From Anaerolineales bacterium UBA6055 (GTDB taxonomy: Bacteria > Chloroflexota > Anaerolineae > Aggregatilineales > Phototrophicaceae): 64,000 nucleotides of DNA. Positions within the stretch are counted from its first letter, which is position 1, and each line of letters begins with the position of its first letter. Positions 42,212-50,525 of this stretch are shown piece by piece. The DNA lies in NCBI GenBank assembly GCA_002428985.1, contig DIYL01000061.1, positions 62,001-126,000 on the forward strand, read 5' to 3'. Both the position numbers and the translations under genes were made by a program. The notes beneath the pieces are model-generated. The model ran no database searches. It was not told the origin of the DNA and saw only the letters and a list, made by a program, of their open reading frames with translations.

Positions 42212-44827
42212 ATGAAGAAAGTTTCTCTAAGTTGGATGGTATTCGTTCTTTTTGTGAGCTTTGCGGCACACTCACAAGATGGTATCCCTGATAATTGTGA
42301 ATCAGTTGATAATCCTATTTTTCCTACAAACGTGTTTGCAAGATATGAGCCCGCATCAGGGCGCTTAGCACTTGTAGATTGGAATTCTGGTAATGATATA
42401 TTTCAGATCGCCAGTGATTTAGATGACACATTAATTCGTGGTTGGTCATCTAACTGTCACTATCTTGCTGTTGCTATTGGAAATGAACAAAATCGCGATA
42501 CTGTTGTATTTGATACACAAACAGGAATAGAAGTTGGGCGTGTGCGTGATGCTCAAATAAGACCTCATACTATTACATGGGGGCCTGATGATTTTTTGAT
42601 TGTAGAAACGCGCTCAGTTGCTGTTCTTTGGGACATACGACAAAATATTCAATACAGACTTGATGTGGGCTTCAATACAACTTCACATCGTAACTTCTCA
42701 CGAATTCGTTGGGATTCAGAAAATAAACAGGTGTTGTTCAATTTAGCTGTAGGTGGTCGAGTTGCATATGATCTTACAACGGGGCAAGAGACGGTAATAG
42801 CACAATCACGACCGGGTGTACTAACCCTTGGTGGAGAAAGCTTTGTATGTAGCCGAGTTCGACAACAACCCCTAGGTGCGACAGTACCGGACTTAGACAT
42901 ATTTTTTGCTAATGATGGCAATGTTCTTTATATCGGATCTAGATATAGTAATGAATATCGCTACAGCACAAGCCGTGAGTCTATCCACACATTAGAGGCA
43001 GGTACATCATATGTGGATGTTATCCCACTAGGGTGGTCTGCAAATTGTCGCTATGTTGCAGCAGCGCTTAACCCTGATGATGGGATCGAGAATGTCTATA
43101 GTACGGTTATTTGGGATGTAATTGAGAATCGGCGTGTTGGAGAGTTGCCTGATGCTAATGGTATACCTCACTCACTTATGTGGGATACCGCTGAAAACCA
43201 TGTTTTGATGCAAACTCGTAATGGAGCTTTACTCTGGAATTTACAGACTAATGAGCGGATTCTAGTTAATGGTGATGTCCGCCAACAATCTGACTACTGC
43301 TCAAGTTACTCCGATCTCTGTACAGTGTCGCCGCCGTTGAGTTTTCACACGGTCTATTGGGATGCTGGACGACAACAACTACTAGCAGTACCAATCCAGT
43401 CCCCAGATACTATTGTTGCTTATGACGTCAATACCGCTACAGAGGTTGAACGCTTCCAAACTGATGGCGGTACAGATAATAACCCTGTTGAGTTCATAAC
43501 TTCTGATGATAGTCGAATTATGGTGTCATTAGCCAATCGTACACTGACAGTTATTAATCGTGAACAAAACAATACGAGTCAATCGTTTAGTGTGCCAGTC
43601 AGCACATTAGAAGGGCGGGCTGCTATTAGCCTCGACAATCGCTATCTTGCAATGCTAGTTAACAGTCAACTCTACGTATGGGATATGATCACAGGTATAA
43701 CTGATCCAACCTTCATCCACAATGTGGCTAACTTTCATCCGAATGGTGGTGTTGGATTTGTTAATGAAGAAGTTCTTGTTAACGGATCAAGAAAATACCC
43801 CTCGCGGGTTAATGTTGTTACAGGGCAAGTGACAAGTAGTCAGCAATCAATAAGCTATACTCCTGTATCTGGTACGTCTGGGTTTTCATCTAATTGGTAT
43901 CATCGTCTTGATGATAGTAGCTGTAATAACGTCGCGATCTACAATCAAAACACAAATCAGATAATAGTCGCCGCTGTTGAAGTCGCCGCTGATATGATTG
44001 ACTCGACGACAACGTTTGAGCTCCCCCTTTCGACGGATTGTCGAACAGCGTATGCAACAGTGGATACTTTAAATATAAACTTGGACTACGAGCAAATCCC
44101 TGAACGATTTAGTCGTGAAATTATTATGTGGGATGCGACTACGGGCGAGGAAATCGGATCATTTGGAATTGGTGCTACAGGAGAACGGGGAACATATGGA
44201 AGAATCTGGTGGAATCCTGATGGTAACAGGGCGTTAATTGGTGCACTTGATGGATTCTATCTATTTCACCCTGAGACACGGACAATCATAGAAATTGAAC
44301 AGCCTCGTTTATCAGGGAGACATGTATCATTTTCCCCGTCGAGTGTATATTGGGATCATGCGCGAGGCCTTGTTTTGATGTCATATCTAAGACAAGTTAC
44401 TGCTTTTGATATGATTACCGGAAGTGATCAACTGACATTATCGCCTGTTAACCGCTTTAGAAATCCTTACTTTGAGTTCTCTGAAGATGGTCAGTGGATT
44501 TATATCTATGGAAGATTACGTCTTGGTGTATGGAATCTTGACTCTCTAATCCATTATGAGTTATCGATCAATAGTGGTGGACAACGAGGTGTTACAATTA
44601 GTCCAGATGGGCGCTACCTTGCTGTTGCTAGATCTGTTTTGCGTGTGTTTGATTTGCAGGGGGATACAAGCACACCAATTTTTACGCCAGATCTCGGTGC
44701 TCGTGATATAGAATCACTACGCTTTATTGACTCTACAACTATCGAAGTTATTGCCAATGGAATTGAACGTCGCGATATTATTATTGTTGACACTTTGGCG
44801 AAAACAATGGAAGTTGTTAACGAATAG
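42212..44827 (+). CDS. Large secreted WD40-like propeller protein
   Basis: An 871-residue exported protein: signal peptide at 1-21 ('FVLFVSFAAHSQDG'), then at least two beta-propellers. Repeats carry the 'W' and 'D' of WD-like units, such as 'SWSSNCHYLAVAIGNEQNRD'-type blades ('GWSSNCHYLAVAIG', 'GWSANCRYVAAALNPDD'), 'MWDTAENHVLMQTRNGALLW', 'ISPDGRYLAVARSVLRVFDL'. The blade pair 'SNCHYLAVA'/'ANCRYVAAA' shows internal duplication. There is no SH3 domain and no enzyme motif. It is followed by a GNAT gene with only 15 bases between, so co-transcription is likely. Likely extracellular binding or surface scaffold. Confidence 0.83.
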   Translation: MKKVSLSWMVFVLFVSFAAHSQDGIPDNCESVDNPIFPTNVFARYEPASGRLALVDWNSGNDIFQIASDLDDTLIRGWSSNCHYLAVAIGNEQNRDTVVFDTQTGIEVGRVRDAQIRPHTITWGPDDFLIVETRSVAVLWDIRQNIQYRLDVGFNTTSHRNFSRIRWDSENKQVLFNLAVGGRVAYDLTTGQETVIAQSRPGVLTLGGESFVCSRVRQQPLGATVPDLDIFFANDGNVLYIGSRYSNEYRYSTSRESIHTLEAGTSYVDVIPLGWSANCRYVAAALNPDDGIENVYSTVIWDVIENRRVGELPDANGIPHSLMWDTAENHVLMQTRNGALLWNLQTNERILVNGDVRQQSDYCSSYSDLCTVSPPLSFHTVYWDAGRQQLLAVPIQSPDTIVAYDVNTATEVERFQTDGGTDNNPVEFITSDDSRIMVSLANRTLTVINREQNNTSQSFSVPVSTLEGRAAISLDNRYLAMLVNSQLYVWDMITGITDPTFIHNVANFHPNGGVGFVNEEVLVNGSRKYPSRVNVVTGQVTSSQQSISYTPVSGTSGFSSNWYHRLDDSSCNNVAIYNQNTNQIIVAAVEVAADMIDSTTTFELPLSTDCRTAYATVDTLNINLDYEQIPERFSREIIMWDATTGEEIGSFGIGATGERGTYGRIWWNPDGNRALIGALDGFYLFHPETRTIIEIEQPRLSGRHVSFSPSSVYWDHARGLVLMSYLRQVTAFDMITGSDQLTLSPVNRFRNPYFEFSEDGQWIYIYGRLRLGVWNLDSLIHYELSINSGGQRGVTISPDGRYLAVARSVLRVFDLQGDTSTPIFTPDLGARDIESLRFIDSTTIEVIANGIERRDIIIVDTLAKTMEVVNE

Positions 44828-44842
44828 AGAGAGGCATTCGCA

Positions 44843-45289
44843 TTGAGCATCATTCGATCTGCTGTTGAGGAAGACGTACCGGAATTAGTCGATCTATTGA
44901 GCCTACTATTCTCGCAAGAATCTGAATTCCAACCTAATCGTCAACGTCAAACAGCAGGGCTGAAAGGCATCATCACTGATCCGGCTGTAGGTATTATTCT
45001 AGTTGCTGAAAATGACGGTCGGCTTGTTGGTATGGTGAACATTCTATACACTGTGAGTACTGTTCTCGGTGGACGTGTCGCTCTTCTCGAAGATATGGTG
45101 GTCGATCCGAGCACGCGCGGGACAGGCATCGGATCAAAGCTGTTAAATACTGCGATTGAAACATGCAAAACGAACAACTGTAAGCGCATCACATTACTCA
45201 CAGACCAAGATAACATCAACGCCCAACGCTTCTATGAACGACATGGATTTCAACAGTCCACAATGATACCCTTGCGTTACCGCATATAG
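44843..45289 (+). CDS. GNAT family N-acetyltransferase
   Basis: A 148-residue acetyltransferase of the GNAT superfamily. It shows the acetyl-CoA loop 'VVDPSTRGTGIGSKLLNTAI' (RGTGIG) preceded by 'VALLEDM', and the C-terminal 'LLTDQDNINAQRFYERHGFQQS' typical of the family. The start codon is TTG at 44843, with GAGAGAGG just upstream; no ATG or GTG fits better. It follows the propeller gene by 15 bases and probably shares its transcript. The acceptor is unknown. Confidence 0.9.
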   Translation: MSIIRSAVEEDVPELVDLLSLLFSQESEFQPNRQRQTAGLKGIITDPAVGIILVAENDGRLVGMVNILYTVSTVLGGRVALLEDMVVDPSTRGTGIGSKLLNTAIETCKTNNCKRITLLTDQDNINAQRFYERHGFQQSTMIPLRYRI

Positions 45290-45292
45290 CGA

Positions 45293-45712
45293 TTATGAAT
45301 CTTGTTTTGCCCAGTAACCTAAAACAATCTCATGATGGTGCAAACCAATATTCGCGACACGCGGATCAGTCTGACTGATATAATCCCATGTCTGCCCCTC
45401 ATTGAGCACAGTGTTATTAAGCTCGTTGGTTAAGTGATATTCAAATATCCATGTGGTGAGATTTTGTGCCGAAATATAATGTTTACGGTAAAAATGAAGC
45501 CTATCCGGATTTAAGTGGACAGTCAGCTCTTCATATATTTCTCGCAACGCAGTTTGTTTTGGGGTTTCGCCAGCATCAATTAACCCACCAAATAACCCCC
45601 ACTGATTGGCTGCAGGCAAATTGGGAATGTCCTCGCGCAGTTGCATTGCAATCCGATTATCTGCATCAACAAGCAATACAACTGAACCAGATAAATCACG
45701 GTAAACTGCCAT
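45293..45712 (-). CDS. Nudix hydrolase
   Basis: A 139-residue Nudix protein with the full motif 'GGLIDAGETPKQTALREIYEEL' (from the first Gly to the EE pair; residues about 42-63), cut in quotation here to its parts: GGLIDAGE, REIYEEL. The N-terminus 'GSVVLLVDADNRIAMQLRED' is the usual first sheet. It hydrolyses a nucleoside diphosphate linked to some moiety X; the substrate is not evident. It starts eight bases after the kinase stop on the same strand, so it is probably the second gene of a kinase-Nudix transcript. It converges with the GNAT gene. Confidence 0.92.
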   Translation of the reverse strand: MAVYRDLSGSVVLLVDADNRIAMQLREDIPNLPAANQWGLFGGLIDAGETPKQTALREIYEELTVHLNPDRLHFYRKHYISAQNLTTWIFEYHLTNELNNTVLNEGQTWDYISQTDPRVANIGLHHHEIVLGYWAKQDS

Positions 45713-45720
45713 AATCGAGC

Positions 45721-47364
45721 TTATCGTCGTGCCCGTCGTTCGTCGGCATCAGCTTCTTGAATGAAGCTATCAGTCAGTTCACCATCTTCATTTAGCCGGA
45801 CTTGGCGCGCTTCGATATTGTCGATGTCGAAGATTTCATAATCGGCGGTTTCTTCGTCAGGATCATACATGCCTTTACGTCTCGCTGCCTCGTGTTCTTG
45901 GCTAATCCGCATCTGACGGGTAATCTCCGCTTCAATTTCTGCTTCGCGACGGTCAGCACCCGAGCCATGACTGTAATAATATTCGATGTATTGCATCACC
46001 ACACCCATACCCCAGAAGACCGTCACAAAAATAGGCCATGGGAAGCCAAGACCAATCTCACTAACAGGTGTGCCAGTGAGTACATCAAATGCGCCGCTAG
46101 AATTCAAGAAGAAGAACCATAAACCAAAATTCACGATTAGATAGACAACCACATGCTGGAAAAATTCACGACGTGCATGCAACTTCTTTTCGATCCGTTG
46201 CCGAATTTGTTCCTCTTTTGTCGGTTGTGTCTGTCCTTTACTCTCAATTTGATCAGCTAATTCGCTGACATAATCGACCCCTGTACGAATCGTGCGATCA
46301 ATTTTCTGTCCCAGCTCGTTAAAGCTAAAATTGCCCATATCGAGCGCACCTTCAACCCGCACCCGCCGACCTCTTTTGTCGGTTGAATACCGTGCTTGTG
46401 GGCTTTGAATTGAATTTTCTGGAGCAACATAAGGTGGTTCTGTCGACACTGCTGGAATTGGGATCGGCACAGCTTGTGGTGGCGATGGTTGTGCTGGCTG
46501 AATAGTACTCCGGTCGGGTGGCAACTCGGTTACACCGGAGGTCTCAATTGCTTGATTAAACGCTCGCATCAGCTCCGACGCGGTTTGATAACGTTTGGTT
46601 GGATCTTTTGCGAGTGCCTTCATAATCACATCATCAATTGCCGATGTAAGTTCGGGGTTGCTATGGCTTGGCGGTGTGGGTTTGTTATAAATGTGATTAT
46701 GCACAATGGCATAGGGTGTATCAGCAGTAAATGGTACCGTCCCAACCAGCAACTCGTACAAAATAATCCCAAAGGAATACACATCGGTTGTTGGTCCTAA
46801 GTTCTTCTCACCTCTGGCTTGTTCCGGCGAGATATAAAAGGGTGTACCAAGCATCATATCGTGGCTGATTGTTGATTCACCAACTTGTGCAATTCGCGCT
46901 AAACCAAAATCGGTAATGTATGGCATATCTCGATCATCAATCAGAATATTCGAGGGTTTCATATCGCGATGCAGTACGCCTTTTTCATGAGCATAAGTGA
47001 GCGCATCAGCTAGCGCAGTCATCATCTTCTTGATGTCTTGTAGCGTCATCCCGTATTTGATGAAGCGCCGTTTAAGTGTGCCACCGTTGATATATTGCAT
47101 CACGAGGTAAGGTTGATCTTCTGTTTCCGCATAATCATAAACCGACACAATATGGGGATGTTCAAGACGTGCAACAATGCGGGCTTCACGCTGGAAGCGT
47201 TCAAGGAAGTTATCGTCTTGTACAAACGTCGCATGCATAATTTTGATGGCAACATGACGATCTAATTTTTCGTGATATGCTTTATAGACAGTCGCCATCC
47301 CTCCAGAACCAATTTGTCCGGTTATAGCATATTGTCCAAGAGTAGCTCCCGCTTGTAGCGTCAT
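45721..47364 (-). CDS. Ser/Thr protein kinase with C-terminal 2TM domain
   Basis: A 547-residue eukaryotic-type (PknB-like) kinase. Residues about 10-270 hold all kinase motifs: 'GSGGMATVYKAYH', the ATP Lys in 'HVAIKIM' (K41), 'HRDMKPSN' (132-139), 'DFGLA' (152-156) and 'GTPFYISPEQARG'. A Pro-rich linker follows. Then comes a 2TM domain at about 385-475 ('RREFFQHVVVYLIVNFGLWF', 'FPWPIFVTVFWGMGVVMQYI') with acidic and basic flanks, so the kinase is anchored by its C-terminus with the catalytic part in the cytosol. There are no PASTA domains. The start at 47364 ('MTLQAG') is supported by GGAG; the in-frame ATG at 47376 is four codons upstream. The Nudix gene follows. Confidence 0.93.
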   Translation of the reverse strand: MTLQAGATLGQYAITGQIGSGGMATVYKAYHEKLDRHVAIKIMHATFVQDDNFLERFQREARIVARLEHPHIVSVYDYAETEDQPYLVMQYINGGTLKRRFIKYGMTLQDIKKMMTALADALTYAHEKGVLHRDMKPSNILIDDRDMPYITDFGLARIAQVGESTISHDMMLGTPFYISPEQARGEKNLGPTTDVYSFGIILYELLVGTVPFTADTPYAIVHNHIYNKPTPPSHSNPELTSAIDDVIMKALAKDPTKRYQTASELMRAFNQAIETSGVTELPPDRSTIQPAQPSPPQAVPIPIPAVSTEPPYVAPENSIQSPQARYSTDKRGRRVRVEGALDMGNFSFNELGQKIDRTIRTGVDYVSELADQIESKGQTQPTKEEQIRQRIEKKLHARREFFQHVVVYLIVNFGLWFFFLNSSGAFDVLTGTPVSEIGLGFPWPIFVTVFWGMGVVMQYIEYYYSHGSGADRREAEIEAEITRQMRISQEHEAARRKGMYDPDEETADYEIFDIDNIEARQVRLNEDGELTDSFIQEADADERRARR

Positions 47365-47454
47365 TAGGTTCTCCATGTGAATTATTCCCCGAATCTATTG
47401 TACGGTGTGCGGGGTCAATTCTGCAAGTGGTACGTATCCTTCCAAGTGTTCTAC

Positions 47455-47474
47455 CTATTGGTACGTACAAATAG
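47455..47474. promoter_or_regulatory. Palindrome CTATT-G-GTACGTAC-A-AATAG
   Basis: 18 of 20 positions are symmetric. It lies between the 3' end of the GAF gene and the kinase start (both on the minus strand), about 90 bases upstream of the kinase ATG. The word GGTACGTA recurs at 47429. A candidate operator for the kinase. Confidence 0.4.
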
Positions 47475-47503
47475 CAGGAGAGGTTTTAAATTTCGACGAA
47501 AGT

Positions 47504-48028
47504 TTACACAACGAGTTGGATTTGTTTAGATGCAAACCAGATAAAATCTTCTTCTTGGGGGGGTAATTTATGTTGCTTTGTCTGATCCCAGATTTCCACA
47601 AACCCCCAAAGTTTTTCGGATTTGTATAAGGGGCATAGTACGACTGTAGACACATTTTCTGGCTCATATTCAAGCCGTTCAGGGTCATCTTCTGGCAAGT
47701 CATCGACATAAATAATTCGCAGATCTAATTTGTCTCGGTATAACCATGCTGTTGTCCCGCCCATATCCTCTTCGCTATACGATTCACCAATGTCACTATT
47801 CCAACTGAGTACACCCAATGGTGTATCGACATAATCATAGACAACGGTGGTCGCTTTTTTGTCGAAATCATGTCGACAAATATACGCGCTATTCATTTCT
47901 AAACCCCGTACGAGAAAGCGTAGCATATGGGTGATAATAGCACTATGAATTTTATCAGAGGATATTTTAGGCGCGGATTGGGCAAGTTTTTCTAAAGAGT
48001 CACGGTATAGATCAAGCGATGATGGCAT
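47504..48028 (-). CDS. GAF domain protein
   Basis: A 174-residue soluble protein made mainly of one GAF domain (about 25-170): 'IHSAIITHMLRFLVRGLEMNSAYICRHD' as helix and first strand (quoted in part: 'HMLRFLVRGLEMNSAYI'), 'GESYSEEDMGGTTAWLYRD', 'VVLCPLYKSEKLWGFVEIWD'. There is no output domain, so it is a single-domain sensor. It diverges from an AraC regulator, and the interval holds a cluster of AACTAT half-sites. It lies upstream of the Ser/Thr kinase on the same strand with about 140 bases between, so a sensor-kinase relation is possible (inference). Confidence 0.8.
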   Translation of the reverse strand: MPSSLDLYRDSLEKLAQSAPKISSDKIHSAIITHMLRFLVRGLEMNSAYICRHDFDKKATTVVYDYVDTPLGVLSWNSDIGESYSEEDMGGTTAWLYRDKLDLRIIYVDDLPEDDPERLEYEPENVSTVVLCPLYKSEKLWGFVEIWDQTKQHKLPPQEEDFIWFASKQIQLVV

Positions 48029-48099
48029 AACGTTGGGTTCTCCCGAAAACTCGGATATACGATAGGATTTGGGTTAAGTATAGAACAAGTCTCATAAAC

Positions 48100-48139
48100 C
48101 GATAGTTTTATTCAACTATAGTTTGACCGATAACTATCG
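48100..48139. promoter_or_regulatory. Cluster of AACTAT half-sites (operator-like)
   Basis: Three sites in 40 bases: outer arms CGATAGTT (48100-48107) and AACTATCG (48132-48139) are exact reverse complements, and a perfect palindrome AACTATAGTT (48114-48123) lies between them. The interval separates the divergent GAF and AraC genes. Confidence 0.6.
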
Positions 48140-48192
48140 TCTAGCAGGCTTTGAAGTCTCATTTATAATGATGACTATAGATGGGGGAACAT

Positions 48193-49104
48193 ATGCAGTC
48201 TGTTCAAGAAAATATCTACGTACAATGTGTCAATCGTGTCTTGGATTATATTTACACACACATTGATGATGACTTATCGTTAATCTCACTAGCGGATATT
48301 GCCGGATTTTCTGAATTTCATTTTCACCGGATCTTTAAGTCCGTTGTTGGCGAAACACTCAATCAATTTGTGTGGCGTGTACGACTGGAGCGTGGTGCGT
48401 CAATCATGCGGGCAAATCCTCATAAATCTGTGTCAGATGTGGCATTGGATTGTGGGTTTACGTCCCTAGCTGGTTACTCTCGTGCGTTTAAAGCGCGTTT
48501 TGGATTATCCCCAAAGCAATGGGACAGAAAAACCCCACTACAGGGCGAAAAGTTTTCGGATAGTAACTTACCCTCGTATCATATTACGGACCTCCAACGC
48601 GACGAAAAACAATTCGATGTTACGATCCGCAATTTGCCACAGCAACACCTAGCATATATTCGCGTACACGACTCATATAAAAATGACGGCCGCATTCAAT
48701 CGGCATATCATAAGTTGGTTGCATGGTATCAAGCCCAAGGCGGACATCTGGATAATACAACCTTGTATGGGATGTCGATGGACGACCCTGATATTACACC
48801 GCTAGAACGTTGTCGCTTTGATTGGTGTTTGACAATTCCAGCAGATTGGATCGTACACGGTGACATTAGTACCCGTATTTTACCCGCCTGTACGATTGCC
48901 GTTGTCTCGATTATTGGCGGTGACCTCACGCTTGAAGACCAGATTTTAAAATATATGTGGCGATGCTGGATGCCGAACAGTCGCTATCAACCTGCTGACT
49001 TACCGGGTATGGAAATTTATCATCGTTTGCCGACCATGCCAAACAGCACCGCATCATGGGATACACTGTATCTGGATTGTGCGATACCTGTCACCCATCT
49101 TTAA
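48193..49104 (+). CDS. AraC-family regulator with GyrI-like C-terminal domain
   Basis: A 303-residue regulator. The N-terminal half carries the two AraC helix-turn-helix motifs ('LISLADIAGFSEFHFHRIFK' and 'VSDVALDCGFTSLAGYSRAF', ending with 'FGLSPKQWDRK'). The C-terminal half from about 135 looks like a GyrI/SOUL effector-binding domain ('FDVTIRNLPQQHLAYIRVHD', 'CRFDWCLTIPADW', 'TIAVVSIIGG'). Such regulators (Rob/MarA-like with effector domain) respond to hydrophobic or cationic drugs. GGGGGA sits before the ATG at 48193; the in-frame ATG at 48181 precedes it directly and is less likely. It is divergent from the GAF gene and precedes a MerR gene. Confidence 0.92.
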   Translation: MQSVQENIYVQCVNRVLDYIYTHIDDDLSLISLADIAGFSEFHFHRIFKSVVGETLNQFVWRVRLERGASIMRANPHKSVSDVALDCGFTSLAGYSRAFKARFGLSPKQWDRKTPLQGEKFSDSNLPSYHITDLQRDEKQFDVTIRNLPQQHLAYIRVHDSYKNDGRIQSAYHKLVAWYQAQGGHLDNTTLYGMSMDDPDITPLERCRFDWCLTIPADWIVHGDISTRILPACTIAVVSIIGGDLTLEDQILKYMWRCWMPNSRYQPADLPGMEIYHRLPTMPNSTASWDTLYLDCAIPVTHL

Positions 49105-49158
49105 GACGGTAGCTTTTGATCGAAAAATACGCTTCAAATTTTGTTCGAAAACTCGTGC

Positions 49159-49189
49159 TTGACCTAGAGTGCACTCTAGCTTGTAGGAT
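49159..49189 (+). promoter_or_regulatory. MerR-type promoter with 19-bp spacer and palindrome
   Basis: -35 TTGACC (49159-49164) and -10 TAGGAT (49184-49189) are separated by 19 bases. The spacer contains the exact palindrome CTAGAGTGCACTCTAG (49164-49179). This is the classic MerR-family arrangement, directly before the MerR start at 49196, and predicts autoregulation and activation of the MerR-dehydrogenase operon. Confidence 0.9.
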
Positions 49190-49195
49190 ATTTCT

Positions 49196-49594
49196 ATGGA
49201 TAACAAACGATACACCATTCAACAGATCGCACACCATACTGGGCTGAGTATTCATACTCTGCGTTATTATGAGCAAATCGGATTGCTTGACCCAATTACA
49301 CGCCTCGACAATGGGCATCGTCGCTATAAACCGACGGATCTCACACGCCTCGAATTTTTGAAGCGTTTACGGGCAACCGGCATGTCGATTAAAGAGATGC
49401 AATATTACGTTGAGCTCTATCGACAAGGCGATGCAACTTTACGTGAACGTCGCCAGATTTTAGAGGCGCATAAACGCACAATCTTGGCACAGGTGGATGA
49501 TCTGATGGATACCGTGGATTTCATTGATATGAAAATCGAGCGTTATCAACGAGAAGAACAACAAATCGAACAAACAGATCGGAGCGTATCATGA
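49196..49594 (+). CDS. MerR-family regulator
   Basis: A 132-residue activator: 'YTIQQIAHHTGLSIHTLRYY' and 'EQIGLLDPITRLDNGHRRY' (helix-turn-helix plus wing), 'LEFLKRLRATGMSIKEMQYY' and a long coiled coil at about 80-128. There are no cysteines, so it is not of the metal-sensing type; it resembles the regulators of aldehyde or quinone stress genes. The leader has a 19-base-spacer promoter with palindrome at 49159-49189. It overlaps the dehydrogenase gene by four bases (ATGA), so the two are translationally coupled. Confidence 0.95.
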   Translation: MDNKRYTIQQIAHHTGLSIHTLRYYEQIGLLDPITRLDNGHRRYKPTDLTRLEFLKRLRATGMSIKEMQYYVELYRQGDATLRERRQILEAHKRTILAQVDDLMDTVDFIDMKIERYQREEQQIEQTDRSVS

Positions 49595-50454
49595 ATATCG
49601 GATTCATCGGACTAGGTATTATGGGGAGCCGGATGGCGGGACATCTCCTCAATAGTGAACATACCCTCATCGTTCACAATCGAACCAAAGATAAAGCGAC
49701 GGACTTGATTGCCAATGGGGCAACATGGGCAGATACACCTGCCGAGGTCGCGCAAGATGCTGATATTCTGATCACAATGCTGGCTCATCCCGAAGCCGTT
49801 GAAGCAACAGCACTTTGTGACAGTGGCTTTTTAGGTGTCTTAGGTGATGGCAAGCTCTGGATCGATTCGAGTACAGTCAATCCATCATTCTCGCGCAAGA
49901 TGGCAGAACAGGCCACAGCCCATAACGTACGCTTCTTGGATGCGCCTGTCGCCGGATCAAAAAATCAAGCGCAAGATGGCGTACTACGTTTTATCATCGG
50001 TGGTGAGGCGGATGATGTCGAAGAAGCCAAACCCCTATTTGAAATCATGGGGAGTGGAACAGTACATGTCGGTGCACATGGTATGGGCACATCTCTAAAG
50101 CTCGTTGTCAATTATCTACTGGCGAGTGCGATGGCGTCTTTCGCGGAGGGTATGGCGTTGGGTGAATCCTTAGGTGTATCGCAGGGTATGCTATTGAATG
50201 TACTAGTTGGCGGTCCGGTTGTACCCCCATTTATGGCAGGCAAAAAAGCCAAGCTCGAATCAGGCGATTACGACCCAGAATTCCCACTCCAATGGATGCA
50301 GAAAGATGTGCAACTAGCGACCCAAACCGCTTATGAGACAGCTGTGCCGATGCCCCTTGCCAACGCAACCAAAGAACTCTACCAGCAAGCAATCCGAGCT
50401 GGTCATGGTGAATCAGATTTCTCGGCGATTTATGATTATATGACAGGCAAATAG
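49591..50454 (+). CDS. NAD(P)-dependent beta-hydroxyacid dehydrogenase (3-hydroxyisobutyrate type)
   Basis: A 287-residue dehydrogenase. The dinucleotide fold has 'NIGFIGLGIMGSRMAGHLL' (GxGxxG at 7-12). The substrate motif is 'DAPVAGSKNQAQDG' (117-130). The catalytic Lys170 lies in 'GAHGMGTSLKLVVNYLL', with Asn174. The family oxidises 3-hydroxyisobutyrate, tartronate semialdehyde or glyoxylate-type hydroxyacids, or reduces semialdehydes. The partner MerR regulator suggests an aldehyde-detoxifying role (inference). A good terminator hairpin follows at 50475-50498. Confidence 0.93.
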   Translation: MNIGFIGLGIMGSRMAGHLLNSEHTLIVHNRTKDKATDLIANGATWADTPAEVAQDADILITMLAHPEAVEATALCDSGFLGVLGDGKLWIDSSTVNPSFSRKMAEQATAHNVRFLDAPVAGSKNQAQDGVLRFIIGGEADDVEEAKPLFEIMGSGTVHVGAHGMGTSLKLVVNYLLASAMASFAEGMALGESLGVSQGMLLNVLVGGPVVPPFMAGKKAKLESGDYDPEFPLQWMQKDVQLATQTAYETAVPMPLANATKELYQQAIRAGHGESDFSAIYDYMTGK

Positions 50455-50474
50455 CTGAGATTAAAAATGTGGAT

Positions 50475-50498
50475 GGGACGGTATAGCCCGTCCCGTTT
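50475..50498 (+). terminator. Rho-independent terminator after dehydrogenase
   Basis: GGGACGG (50475-50481) pairs with CCGTCCC (50488-50494) around a six-base loop, followed by GTTT. Confidence 0.75.
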
Positions 50499-50525
50499 AG
50501 AAGAGGATACAGCGATGCTATAACC

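Noticed and set aside
42649..42921. Reverse-strand frame inside the propeller gene
   Set aside because: Antisense shadow of a coding region with a signal peptide and blade repeats.
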